From NCBI GenBank assembly GCA_023433855.1, contig JAEYTV010000069.1, positions 1-9,672 of the forward strand: a stretch of DNA of 9,672 nt. The letters are read 5' to 3'. Both the position numbers and the translations under genes were made by a program. Under the pieces are notes generated by a model. That model saw nothing but the letters and a program-made list of their open reading frames with translations. It searched no databases and was not told the origin of the DNA. Below, one piece after another: positions 1-6,371 of this stretch; positions within the stretch are counted from its first letter, which is position 1, and the number at the start of each line of letters is the position of its first letter. This stretch comes from Pseudomonadota bacterium (GTDB lineage: Bacteria; Pseudomonadota; Alphaproteobacteria; Rhizobiales; Rhizobiaceae).

Positions 1-1
1 G

Positions 2-484
2 CCTAACCGCCTGAAGCTGATCAAGGCTTGGGTGGAAAAAGGCGGTGGTTTGCTGATGGTCGGCGGTTACTTCTCCTTCCAGGGTATAGACGGCAAGGCT
101 CGCTGGCGTCGCACGGCGGTGGAAGACGTGCTGCCGGTCACCTGCCTTCCCTATGACGACCGTGTCGAGATCCCCGAAGGAACGGGTGTCGTCATCACGA
201 AGGCGGACCATCCGGCGGTCGCTGGCATGGACGCCGAATGGCCGCTGCTGCTCGGCGTTAACGAAGTCGAAGTGCGAGAGCGCGCCGATGTCGAAGTCGT
301 GGCGCGCCTGCCGGAAGATCAGGGAGGACATCCCCTGCTTGTCACCGGTAAGTTCGGTGAAGGCCGCAGTGCCGCCTGGACCTCCGATATCGGGCCGCAT
401 TGGCTGTCACCGGCATTCTGTGAATGGGAGGGTTATGGCCGCTTGTGGAAGAACATCCTGGGCTGGCTGAGCGAGAAGCGCTGA
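2..484 (+). CDS. Class-I glutamine-amidotransferase-like protein (GATase1-like, PF07090 type), C-terminal part
   Basis: The gene is cut by the left edge. The frame is open from base 2 to the TGA at 482-484, giving about 160 C-terminal residues. The wording matches the C-terminal half of the GATase1-like family (PF07090, often annotated 'cytoplasmic protein' or 'glutamine amidotransferase'): an opening helix and strand reading KAWVEKGGGLLMVGGY, then FQGIDGKARW, EDVLPV, a DHPAVAGM stretch, LLVTGKFGEGRS, and the closing TSDIGPHW and CEWEGYGRLWKNIL. These are flavodoxin-like fold proteins usually found beside sugar or nucleoside catabolism genes, and their substrate is generally unknown. The nucleophile-elbow region lies outside the window, so catalytic competence cannot be judged. 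The gene converges on the kinase, with 24 bp between stop codons. An internal GTG at 32 is not the real start because the frame continues upstream of it. Family assignment is from recognition, not a search. Confidence 0.75.
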   Translation, partial: PNRLKLIKAWVEKGGGLLMVGGYFSFQGIDGKARWRRTAVEDVLPVTCLPYDDRVEIPEGTGVVITKADHPAVAGMDAEWPLLLGVNEVEVRERADVEVVARLPEDQGGHPLLVTGKFGEGRSAAWTSDIGPHWLSPAFCEWEGYGRLWKNILGWLSEKR

Positions 485-490
485 AAGCAG

Positions 491-518
491 CGGAAATTCC
501 GGCGCGTGTCAGCGCGCC
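491..518. terminator. Candidate bidirectional terminator between convergent genes
   Basis: A perfect 6-bp stem GGCGCG (501-506) / CGCGCC (513-518) encloses the 6-base loop TGTCAG, which contains the kinase stop codon (509-511). Just to its left is an odd palindrome, CGGAAATTCCG (491-501). Both lie where the amidotransferase-like gene and the kinase converge, so a hairpin here would serve either transcript. No clear T-tract follows on either strand, so it is at best an imperfect intrinsic terminator. Confidence 0.35.
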
Positions 519-1420
519 AGGATCGCCTGCAGCTCGTCAGCGCTCGGAAAGGCTTGGCGGGTGCCGCGGCGGCTGACGGTCAGAGCGGAGGCAGCGGCAG
601 CATGGCCGATGGCCCGGGTGTCGAGTTCGACGCCGCGCAGGGCGGCGGAGGCGAGTGCCACCGCCATGAACGTGTCGCCGGCGCCGGTCGTGTCGATTGC
701 ATTAGCGGCGACCGCCGGAATGGTAGCGATCTCCGCGCCTCGGCTGGCAAGCAGCGCGCCGGTGGCGCCGAGTGTCAGCACCACGTGGTGAACACCGGAT
801 CGCAGCAGCTTTTCGGTTGCGGTGGTGTCGGACGAACCGGTGAGGCTCTGCGCCTCGCCCCGGTTCAGGAAGGCGATGTCGATGAGCGGCCAGAATTCGG
901 CGAAATAAGGCCGCAGCGGCGAAGGGTTGAAGGCGGTGACGAGACCGCGGCGGCAGGCCTCCCGGAGCAGGCCCAGTGTCGTCGCCTTGCTGAGATTGCC
1001 TTGGAGCACCATGAGATCGCCGGGGGCGGCCGTGTCGAGTGCGGCGATCGCTTCTTCCGGCTCAAGCGAGCCGGCGGAATCGGTTGTGGTGACGATAGCG
1101 TTTTCGCCATCCGGCGTGGTGAAGATGATGGAGAAGTCGCTGGAGCGGCCGGCAAGCGTGATCAGCTTCGCCTCGACCGGTTCCAGCGCCAACTGATCGC
1201 GAATGGTCTGGGCGCGGAAATCCTCGCCCACGGCCGTGACGAGGGTGGTGAGTAGGCCTGTGCGGGCCATCACGACCGCCTGGTTCGCACCTTTGCCGCC
1301 AAGGTCGCGCGTTTCTTCACGGCCGAGGATCGAAGCTCCGGCCTCCGGCATGGTCGACACGGAAATGGTTTCGTCGACAGCGACGTTACCGATGACGAAA
1401 GCACGAGTTTGGGCAGGCAT
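509..1420 (-). CDS. PfkB-family carbohydrate/nucleoside kinase (ribokinase-like)
   Basis: This is a 303-residue cytoplasmic kinase of usual ribokinase length, which transfers the gamma-phosphate of ATP to a hydroxymethyl group of a sugar or nucleoside. The sequence shows the N-terminal sugar-binding signature DLGGKGANQA (residues 39-48), a central FNPSP strand, and the C-terminal PfkB signature DTTGAGDTF (243-251). That signature carries the anion hole (G246-G248) and the presumed catalytic base D249. The ATG at 1420 has an AAAGG Shine-Dalgarno (bases 1431-1427 of the minus strand) at a 6-base spacing. The gene diverges from btpA and converges on the amidotransferase-like gene. Ribokinase is the closest general label, but PfkB kinases also act on adenosine, pseudouridine, fructose and others. 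Given the TenA and M20 neighbours, a nucleoside-like substrate is possible; this is inference. Confidence 0.88.
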   Translation of the reverse strand: MPAQTRAFVIGNVAVDETISVSTMPEAGASILGREETRDLGGKGANQAVVMARTGLLTTLVTAVGEDFRAQTIRDQLALEPVEAKLITLAGRSSDFSIIFTTPDGENAIVTTTDSAGSLEPEEAIAALDTAAPGDLMVLQGNLSKATTLGLLREACRRGLVTAFNPSPLRPYFAEFWPLIDIAFLNRGEAQSLTGSSDTTATEKLLRSGVHHVVLTLGATGALLASRGAEIATIPAVAANAIDTTGAGDTFMAVALASAALRGVELDTRAIGHAAAASALTVSRRGTRQAFPSADELQAILAR

Positions 1421-1426
1421 GGCTGG

Positions 1427-1437
1427 CCTTTGAAAGG
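1427..1437. promoter_or_regulatory. Back-to-back Shine-Dalgarno palindrome of two divergent genes
   Basis: The 11-base odd palindrome CCTTTGAAAGG supplies AAAGG on each strand. On the minus strand it sits 6 bases before the kinase ATG (1420). On the plus strand it sits 6 bases before the btpA ATG at 1444. This symmetry is the main reason for choosing 1444 over the in-frame ATG at 1438, which directly abuts the AAAGG. Only 23 bp separate the two start codons, so no ordinary promoter fits between them. Confidence 0.65.
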
Positions 1438-1443
1438 ATGAAG

Positions 1444-2286
1444 ATGCAAACGATCTCGGATAATAGCTCGAGCGCCATAAGGGAAATATTCGGCACTGAC
1501 AAGGCGTTGATCGGGATGATCCATTGCCAGCCCTTTCCCGGCGCTCCGCGCTATAGGGGGACTAGCCTGGATTTAATCTACGATGCAGCGATGCGTGATG
1601 CCGAGGCTCTGATCGAGGGCGGCATGCATGGGCTGATTGTCGAAAATCATGGCGATATTCCTTTCTCTAAACCCGACGATATCGGGCCGGAAACCTCAGC
1701 GTTCATGTCGGTCGTTACCGACCGCATTGCGCGCGCGACCGGCATTCCGATGGGTATCAACGTGCTGGCAAATGCGCCGATCCCGGCCTTCGCGATCGCC
1801 ATGGCGGCCGGTGCCAAATTCATCCGCGTCAACCAGTGGGCCAATGCTTATGTCGCCAATGAAGGATTCATGGAGGGCCGCGCAGCCGAGGCGATGCGTT
1901 ACCGGTCCCTGCTTCGCGCCGAACACGTGAAGGTTTTTGCCGACAGCCATGTGAAGCATGGCGCTCATGCCATCACGGCGGACCGGACGATTGAGGAACT
2001 GACACGCGATCTGGCCTTCTTTGACGCCGATGCAGTTATCGCAACCGGCCAGCGCACCGGCAATTCGGCGACTGTTGAAGAAATAGAGACCATCGGTGCT
2101 GCGACCCATCTGCCTCTGCTCGTTGGATCCGGTGTGACCAAAGAAAATATCGTTGAGATACTAAAGCGAACCAGCGGCGTCATCGTCGCATCCTCGCTCA
2201 AGGAGGGTGGTGTCTGGTGGAACCCCGTTGAGCCTGCCCGGGTGAAAGCCTTCGTGGAGGCGGCGCGTCCGGCATTGGGTGGTTGA
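1444..2286 (+). CDS. BtpA/SgcQ-family TIM-barrel protein
   Basis: This 280-residue protein is of usual BtpA/SgcQ family length (PF03437). Family landmarks appear in order: GMIHCQPFPGAPRY (residues 24-37), DAEALIEGGMHGLIVENHGDIPF (52-74), NVLANAPIPAFAIAMAAGAKFIRVN (106-130), EGRAAEAMRYR (144-154), VKVFADSHVKHGAHA (162-176), DADAVIATGQRTG (194-206), PLLVGSGV (224-231) and the ending SSLKEGGVWWNPVEPARV (250-267). The alternating strand-helix pattern ending in a phosphate-loop-like VGSGV fits a (beta/alpha)8 barrel. The name comes from a cyanobacterial photosystem I biogenesis factor. In heterotrophs such as E. coli (SgcQ) the role is unproven and the genes sit in sugar or nucleoside operons. The start at 1444 is chosen for its Shine-Dalgarno spacing; 1438 would add Met-Lys. 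It heads the operon with the TenA-like and M20 genes, its TGA ending two bases before the next ATG. No photosynthesis role is implied. Confidence 0.85.
   Translation: MQTISDNSSSAIREIFGTDKALIGMIHCQPFPGAPRYRGTSLDLIYDAAMRDAEALIEGGMHGLIVENHGDIPFSKPDDIGPETSAFMSVVTDRIARATGIPMGINVLANAPIPAFAIAMAAGAKFIRVNQWANAYVANEGFMEGRAAEAMRYRSLLRAEHVKVFADSHVKHGAHAITADRTIEELTRDLAFFDADAVIATGQRTGNSATVEEIETIGAATHLPLLVGSGVTKENIVEILKRTSGVIVASSLKEGGVWWNPVEPARVKAFVEAARPALGG
1474..1502 (-). promoter_or_regulatory. Candidate promoter for the kinase gene, inside btpA
   Basis: On the minus strand, TTGTCA (1502-1497; five of six with TTGACA) is followed after 17 bases by TATGGC (1479-1474; three of six with TATAAT). It lies 54 bases before the kinase start, within the 5' coding part of btpA, where the local sequence is unusually AT-rich. 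A second possible -10, TATTAT, lies at 1465-1460 but lacks a good -35. The case rests on the match alone and on the lack of room elsewhere. Confidence 0.25.
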
Positions 2287-2287
2287 A

Positions 2288-2932
2288 ATGAGCGAGACGC
2301 TTTCGCAACAGATCCTGCGCGAGAACAAGGCCGTTTTCGATGAAATGGTCAATCATCGCTTCGTCAAGGACATCATTGCCGACCGGCTGCCGAAGGAGGC
2401 TTTCGAACGCTATCTGGTGTTCGAGGGCGAATTCGTAGACACGGCGATCTCTATCTTTGCCTTCGCCGCGGCAAAGGCCCAAACGATCGTGCAGAAACGC
2501 TGGTTGATCGGCGTGCTGGATGCCCTTGCCAACCAGCAGATCGTTTATTTCGAAAAGACGTTTGCCGAGCGCGGTCTAGATCCTTCGGCCGTCGACACAT
2601 CGATTCCCGAGGTCGCAGCCTTTCGCGACGGGATGCTGGCGATCTCCCGCGATGGCGGCTATCTCGACACGGTCGCCGCGATGTTCGCCGCCGAGTGGAT
2701 GTACTGGACCTGGTCGACGGAGGCCGCGCGTCACCTGATCAGCGATCCGCTACTGAAGGAATGGGTGGATCTCCACGCGCACGAGGATTTCGCCGCCCAG
2801 GCCTTGTGGCTGAAGGCCGAGCTCGATGCCGCGGGCGAGGGGATGGCAACCGAGGAGCGTTCGCGCCTCTCCGGCATCTTCGGCGAGGCGCAGGCGCTCG
2901 AGATCGCTTTCCACGATGCTCCCTATCTCTGA
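2288..2932 (+). CDS. TenA-family protein, cysteine-less TenA_E type (putative aminopyrimidine aminohydrolase)
   Basis: This 214-residue, all-helical protein belongs to the TenA/THI-4/PqqC-like family (PF03070). Classic TenA (thiaminase II) hydrolyses aminomethyl-HMP or thiamine to HMP for thiamine salvage, using a cysteine nucleophile in a motif like LPCYWLY. Here the corresponding stretch is FAAEWMYW (133-140), with Glu136 in the cysteine position, and the protein contains no cysteine at all. This is the TenA_E arrangement known from plants and some bacteria. The first acidic site is LVFEGEF (43-49), where classic TenA has QDYxY. The C-terminal ALEIAFHDAPY (203-213) retains the conserved Glu205. 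ATG 2288 is preferred over the upstream in-frame GTG at 2279, which lies inside btpA. Translation is probably coupled to btpA (one base between its stop and this start). Salvage of a pyrimidine amine is the best guess for function. A regulatory role, the old TenA annotation, is unlikely. Confidence 0.85.
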   Translation: MSETLSQQILRENKAVFDEMVNHRFVKDIIADRLPKEAFERYLVFEGEFVDTAISIFAFAAAKAQTIVQKRWLIGVLDALANQQIVYFEKTFAERGLDPSAVDTSIPEVAAFRDGMLAISRDGGYLDTVAAMFAAEWMYWTWSTEAARHLISDPLLKEWVDLHAHEDFAAQALWLKAELDAAGEGMATEERSRLSGIFGEAQALEIAFHDAPYL

Positions 2933-2941
2933 GGACCGCGC

Positions 2942-4186
2942 ATGGTCGAGATCAATGGCAACCGTCTCAATCACAGGCTCGACGCTTTCGCAGTGATTGG
3001 CGCCACGCCTAAGGGCGGGGTCAATCGCCAGGCGCTGACGAAAGGGGACCGTCGGGCACGGCAGCTCCTGGCGGAACTGGCATGGGCGAGGGGCTTTTCG
3101 GTTTTTCAGGATTCGATGGCCAATCTCTTCATCCGCCGCGCCGGACGCGACGAAAGCCTGCCGCCGCTGATGATCGGCAGCCATCTAGACAGCCAGCCGG
3201 CCGGCGGCCGTTTCGACGGCGCGCTCGGCACGCTGTCGGCGTTCGAGGTGCTGGAAAGCCTGGAGGATGCCGGTGTCAAGACCGGGCGGCCGGTCGTCGT
3301 CGTCGCATGGACCAACGAGGAGGGCTGTCGTTTCGCGCCGGGCTGCATGGGATCGATGGCCTTCGCGGCCGGCGCGATCCCGGCCGAATGGCAGACGAAG
3401 CGGGCTACCGACGGCGCGGGGTTCGCCGACGAACTGAAGGCGACGATCGAAAGTCTTCCGAGGGCCAAGTCGATCCCCCTCGGATTTCCGATCCACGCTT
3501 ATCTCGAAGTGCATATCGAACAAGGGCCCTCGCTCGAGGCGGACGATATCCCGATCGGCATCGTCGGCGGGATCCAGGGAACGCGGTGGCTCGACGTGAT
3601 CGTGTCTGGGCAGACCGCCCATGCCGGCACGACCGGGCTCGCCTACCGGCGCGACCCACTTCGCGCGCTGACCGTCGCGCTTTCCAGCCTTTACGAAACC
3701 ATCATGCCGTCGGACCCCGATGCGCGTTTCACCATCGGGCGCATGTCCGTCGAGCCCGGGTCGGTCAACGCCATCCCCGACGTGGCGCGGTGCACGGTGG
3801 ACATGCGCCATCCTGACCAAGCGCGGCTGGACGCGCTCGAAAACCTCGTCATCTCCACTGTCCGGGAGGAGGCGGAGCGGCAGCGATGCACGGCCGAGAT
3901 CTCCAGGTCCTTCGACATGCCATCCTGCACATTTTCCGCCGACCTGCAGCGAGCCATCAAAGAGGCGGCTGCGGAAGAGGGCTTAGCGAGCATGCCGATG
4001 CTGTCCGGTGCGTTTCACGATGCGCTGTTCGTCAACCGTGTCGCGCCCGCAGCGATGATCTTCGTTCCCTGCCGTGACGGACTGAGCCACAACGAGGCGG
4101 AACACGTCGAGCCCGAACATACGGCAGCTGGGTGCCGGGTGCTGGCCCAAGCTACGGCGGTTCTCGCCGGTGGAACGGGTGTGTGA
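2942..4186 (+). CDS. M20-family zinc amidohydrolase (hydantoinase/carbamoylase family)
   Basis: This 414-residue cytoplasmic metallohydrolase has typical length for the family that includes allantoate amidohydrolase, N-carbamoyl-L-amino-acid hydrolase, beta-ureidopropionase and formylaminopyrimidine deformylase (YlmB). Presumed dinuclear zinc ligands are visible: H81 in IGSHLDSQ, D92 in GGRFDGALG, E127 beside the catalytic base E126 in TNEEG, H191 in HIEQGPSLE, and H383 in GLSHNEAEH. The lid or dimerisation domain shows GQTAHAGTT (223-231, H227) and YRRDP. The SVNAIPDVARCTVDMRH segment (274-290) returns to the catalytic domain. SGAFHDA (355-361) has Phe where many relatives have Gly (SGAGHDA), which may alter the substrate pocket. 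A GAGGA ribosome site overlaps the TenA stop, 9 bases separate the genes, and this is the last gene of the operon. Pairing with TenA favours a deformylase or other deacylase feeding an amine to TenA, but a carbamoylase cannot be excluded. Confidence 0.87.
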   Translation: MVEINGNRLNHRLDAFAVIGATPKGGVNRQALTKGDRRARQLLAELAWARGFSVFQDSMANLFIRRAGRDESLPPLMIGSHLDSQPAGGRFDGALGTLSAFEVLESLEDAGVKTGRPVVVVAWTNEEGCRFAPGCMGSMAFAAGAIPAEWQTKRATDGAGFADELKATIESLPRAKSIPLGFPIHAYLEVHIEQGPSLEADDIPIGIVGGIQGTRWLDVIVSGQTAHAGTTGLAYRRDPLRALTVALSSLYETIMPSDPDARFTIGRMSVEPGSVNAIPDVARCTVDMRHPDQARLDALENLVISTVREEAERQRCTAEISRSFDMPSCTFSADLQRAIKEAAAEEGLASMPMLSGAFHDALFVNRVAPAAMIFVPCRDGLSHNEAEHVEPEHTAAGCRVLAQATAVLAGGTGV

Positions 4187-4307
4187 ACGCTGACGTCGGG
4201 AACTGAAATATTATCAGCTTCGAGTTTCTGAAGATATGGATTTTATTTTCTGGCAGTTTTTATTCGATTAGAACGAGCTGTGCCCCGCCAACTGGAATGG
4301 TTTTTCT

Positions 4308-4349
4308 TTGACGGTTCCGTTGCGCACCCATACGCTTTGAAGCGTTTCA
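4308..4349 (+). promoter_or_regulatory. Promoter with LacI-type operator over the start site
   Basis: TTGACG (4308-4313) and TACGCT (4331-4336) form a -35/-10 pair with an exact 17-base spacer. The near-palindrome TGAAGCGTTTCA (4338-4349) follows at the expected transcription start, with five of six base pairs symmetric. It differs at one position from the LacI-family type TGAAACGTTTCA. It stands 15 bases before the ATG (4365) of the LacI remnant, as expected for an autoregulated regulator gene. Whether it still binds a LacI-family protein encoded elsewhere is open. Confidence 0.5.
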
Positions 4350-4364
4350 GTTGCCGGGAAAGCT

Positions 4365-4464
4365 ATGAAAAAAGGGTCGTTCTACCATTACGGATGTTGC
4401 GCTTGCCGCCGGGGTTTCCGTCGGTACGGTGTCCAGTTTCCTCAACTGGACGGTACCGCAACAG
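4365..4464 (+). pseudogene. Remnant of a LacI-family transcriptional regulator (helix-turn-helix)
   Basis: In the frame beginning at 4369 the translation reads STITDVALAAGVSVGTVSSFLN, a clear LacI-family N-terminal helix-turn-helix (ITDVA, AGVS, TVSxxLN). The natural ATG at 4365 is in a different frame. The run is ATG followed by six A's, and one A fewer would read straight into the motif, so a homopolymer insertion broke the start. The motif's own frame has a TGA at 4366-4368. After FLN (4438-4446) the similarity hops frames: DGTATAPS is readable in a third frame from about 4448, where LacI proteins usually have a similar NGTATVS segment. The roughly 270-residue sugar-binding domain is not recognisable. 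Probable former role: local repressor of one of the adjacent catabolic loci. The family call is sound, but which genes it controlled is unknown. Confidence 0.65.
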
Positions 4465-4645
4465 CACCGAGCTGATGCTGGCAGGTCTCGGCATGACCCT
4501 GCTGCTTGCGATGGGCAGCACCAACGTCTCGACACCTACGGCGGCAGCTGCTGCGGTGACGCGACCTCGGCTGCCGGAACCAGGGTCGCCATTAATTTTG
4601 ATAGCTAATGTTGGAGTCTTTCTCTTGGTTGATCATGTGCGAGGG

Positions 4646-4801
4646 TCAGGTGGAGACGCCCGCGCGCCACCGATCGAGCACCGGCAGGAGGTCGGAGGGT
4701 GCGGGGCGTTGGGTGTAGTCGGGATTGACTTCGCCGTAAGCGATCAACCCATCCGACCCGATCACGTAGCGGGCGGGCATCGGCAGCATGAGGTTGCTTG
4801 T
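4646..4801 (-). pseudogene. C-terminal stub of a peroxiredoxin-like (AhpC/TSA) protein
   Basis: On the minus strand, between an in-frame TAA (4804-4802) and a TGA (4648-4646), the frame reads LPMPARYVIGSDGLIAYGEV then NPDYTQRPAPSDLLPVLDRW. This is the characteristic ending of peroxiredoxin-like redoxin proteins: substrate-pocket strand, then EVNPDYTxRPEP, then the last helix. About 50 of the usual 180-220 residues remain. The thioredoxin-fold core with the peroxidatic cysteine is missing, and no upstream continuation is convincing before the tctA stop codon at 4851. It has no start or ribosome site of its own and is surely non-functional. Confidence 0.65.
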
Positions 4802-4850
4802 TTATGCGCACTGGCAGCCCGTCGCGGGTGGCCCTGAGGCTTGAGTTCGT

Positions 4851-6362
4851 TCAGTCAGATTCCGCGCTTATCATCTCGTCTTTTCGCTGAGGCGCTCTGA
4901 TCCACGAGATGATGATCGACACCCACACCAGGCAGAAGATCACGAAGATGCCGAAGGAGATCGGGCGGTTGATGAAGTCCATCAGATTGCCTTGAGACTT
5001 GATCAGCGTGGTGATCAGGTTCTTTTCCAGGATGGGGCCGATGACGATGCCCAGCACGCACGGCGCGATCGGTATATCGTTTTCCTCCATCAGGTAACCG
5101 ACAACGCCAAAGATGAGCATGATCGCGACGCCATAAACCGCGTTGTTGGAAGCAAATGCGCCGACGATGCAGAAGATCAGGATCAACGGCATGAGGACCG
5201 CTTTGGAGACGCGGAGGATGTTCTTCGAGAACTTGATCAATGCCCAGCCTAGCGGGATCATGATCAGGTTGGCGAGAATGAAGATCAGGAAGACGGCATA
5301 AATGGTCTGAGGGTTGAAGATGAAGAGGGTCGGCCCGGGATTCATCCCCTTCACATAAAGCACGCCAATCACGATCGCAGTCATCGTGTCACCGGGAATC
5401 CCGAAGACGAGCGCAGGGACCCAAGCACTGGACAACGAGGCATTGTTGGCCGCACCCGCTTCAACGACACCCTCGACGTGACCCGTTCCATATCTTTCCG
5501 GAGTCTTGGAGAACCGGCGGCTGATCGCGTAGCTGACATAGGCCGCGACATCCGACCCGGCGCCGGGGAGAATGCCGACAGCCGTTCCTGTGATATTGCC
5601 GCGGAGAAACTGCCTCCAGTAGGTCTTCAGCATGCCTCCCCAGTCGCGGAAAATGTTGCCGACGACCGTTGGCGTTTGTTGCCAGCCTTCACCGCCGCTC
5701 AGGACCGTGCGCAAGACTTCCGAAATGGCAAAAATGCCGATCATCACCGGAATGAAGTCGATGCCGGCCATCATCTCGGTCGAGCCAAAGGTCAGCCGCG
5801 GAACGCCCGCTGGATTGTTCAAACCAACGGATGCGATGGTGAGGCCGAGGAAAAGGCTCAGCAGACCCTTAGCCGGACTGGATGCGCCCATGAATACGGC
5901 GCAGGTCAAGCCGAGGAGCGCGATCCAGAAATATTCGGGAGACGAGAATTTAACGGCAAATTCGGCGAGCGAAGGTGCTGCGAGGATGAGGACGACAGTG
6001 CCGAAAAGCCCCCCGAGTGCGGAAAAGAGGACGCAGGCCCCGAGCCCGAGTTCGGCATGCCCTTTCTGGGTGAGCTTGTAGGTGTCCTCGACATAGGCCG
6101 CGGAGGCGGGCGTGCCGGGTATGCGGAGTAATGCGCCCGGGATATCGCCAGCAAAGATCGCCATCGCCGAGCAGGCAACGATGGCGCCAACGGCCGCGAC
6201 AGGTTCCATGAAGAAGGTGAGGGGAACCAGCAAAGCTGTGGCCATCGTGGCGGTGAGCCCTGGCACAGCTCCAACAAAGAGCCCGAAGATCGATGCGGCG
6301 ATGATCGTTACGATGACATTGCCGGTTGCCACCAGCCCAACCGCTTGAAGGATAACGTCCAT
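4851..6362 (-). CDS. tctA: Tripartite tricarboxylate transporter large permease TctA
   Basis: This 503-residue, very hydrophobic inner-membrane protein has the usual length of the TctA family (PF01970), with about ten to twelve membrane segments. It forms the large transport subunit of a secondary, binding-protein-dependent TTT system. Two related signature regions reflect the family's internal duplication: GAVPGLTATMATALLVPLTF (31-50) followed by GDIPGALLRIPGTPASAAY (72-90), and GILPGAGSDVAAY (263-275) followed by EAGAANNASL (301-310) and GIPGDTMTAI (321-330). The ATG at 6362 has an AGGAGG ribosome site that begins in the tctB stop codon, and 9 bases separate the two genes. It is the last gene of the minus-strand operon, and the peroxiredoxin stub lies just beyond its end. 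The substrate cannot be read from sequence; family members carry citrate, other di- or tricarboxylates, or aromatic acids. Confidence 0.93.
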   Translation of the reverse strand: MDVILQAVGLVATGNVIVTIIAASIFGLFVGAVPGLTATMATALLVPLTFFMEPVAAVGAIVACSAMAIFAGDIPGALLRIPGTPASAAYVEDTYKLTQKGHAELGLGACVLFSALGGLFGTVVLILAAPSLAEFAVKFSSPEYFWIALLGLTCAVFMGASSPAKGLLSLFLGLTIASVGLNNPAGVPRLTFGSTEMMAGIDFIPVMIGIFAISEVLRTVLSGGEGWQQTPTVVGNIFRDWGGMLKTYWRQFLRGNITGTAVGILPGAGSDVAAYVSYAISRRFSKTPERYGTGHVEGVVEAGAANNASLSSAWVPALVFGIPGDTMTAIVIGVLYVKGMNPGPTLFIFNPQTIYAVFLIFILANLIMIPLGWALIKFSKNILRVSKAVLMPLILIFCIVGAFASNNAVYGVAIMLIFGVVGYLMEENDIPIAPCVLGIVIGPILEKNLITTLIKSQGNLMDFINRPISFGIFVIFCLVWVSIIISWIRAPQRKDEMISAESD

Positions 6363-6371
6363 CTCTACCTC

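Larger units (their letters stand above)
4187..4850. other. Region without intact genes: promoter/operator and two gene remnants
   Basis: This stretch separates the left and right loci. Bases 4187-4300 are AT-rich and non-coding, with T-rich runs but no convincing terminator hairpin. Bases 4308-4349 hold a promoter with a LacI-type operator. Bases 4365-4464 hold a frameshifted LacI-family DNA-binding domain, after which no frame reads convincingly as protein up to about 4640. Bases 4646-4801 hold, on the minus strand, a peroxiredoxin-like C-terminal stub. A 185-codon plus-strand frame (4280-4837) is open by chance across both remnants. Confidence 0.7.

Noticed and set aside
506..1255. Long plus-strand frame antisense to the kinase
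   Set aside because: Its length comes from the GC-rich codon pattern of the kinase on the other strand, which has clear PfkB signatures. The plus-strand translation has no recognisable motif.
1353..1378. Two GTCGAC sites 20 bp apart as a possible operator for the BtpA operon
   Set aside because: They lie in kinase coding sequence where Ser/Val/Asp codons readily give GTCGAC, a common hexamer in such genomes. The spacing alone is not evidence.
4213..4233. Possible terminator hairpin after the M20 gene (CTTC / GAAG)
   Set aside because: Only four base pairs with an eight-base loop in AT-rich sequence; too weak to call despite nearby T-rich stretches.
4813..4833. Hairpin just beyond the tctA stop (GGC-GCCCG / CGGGT-GCC type)
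   Set aside because: The stem has a mismatch, a wobble pair and a three-base loop, and no T-run follows on the minus strand. It may be chance in GC-rich sequence.
4280..4837. 185-codon open frame on the plus strand
   Set aside because: It crosses the LacI remnant in the wrong frame and the peroxiredoxin stub in antisense, has no ribosome site, and resembles no protein. It is open only by chance.
5478..6131. Long plus-strand frames within tctA
   Set aside because: They are antisense to an intact TctA with both family signature regions. Their composition is charged and non-protein-like.
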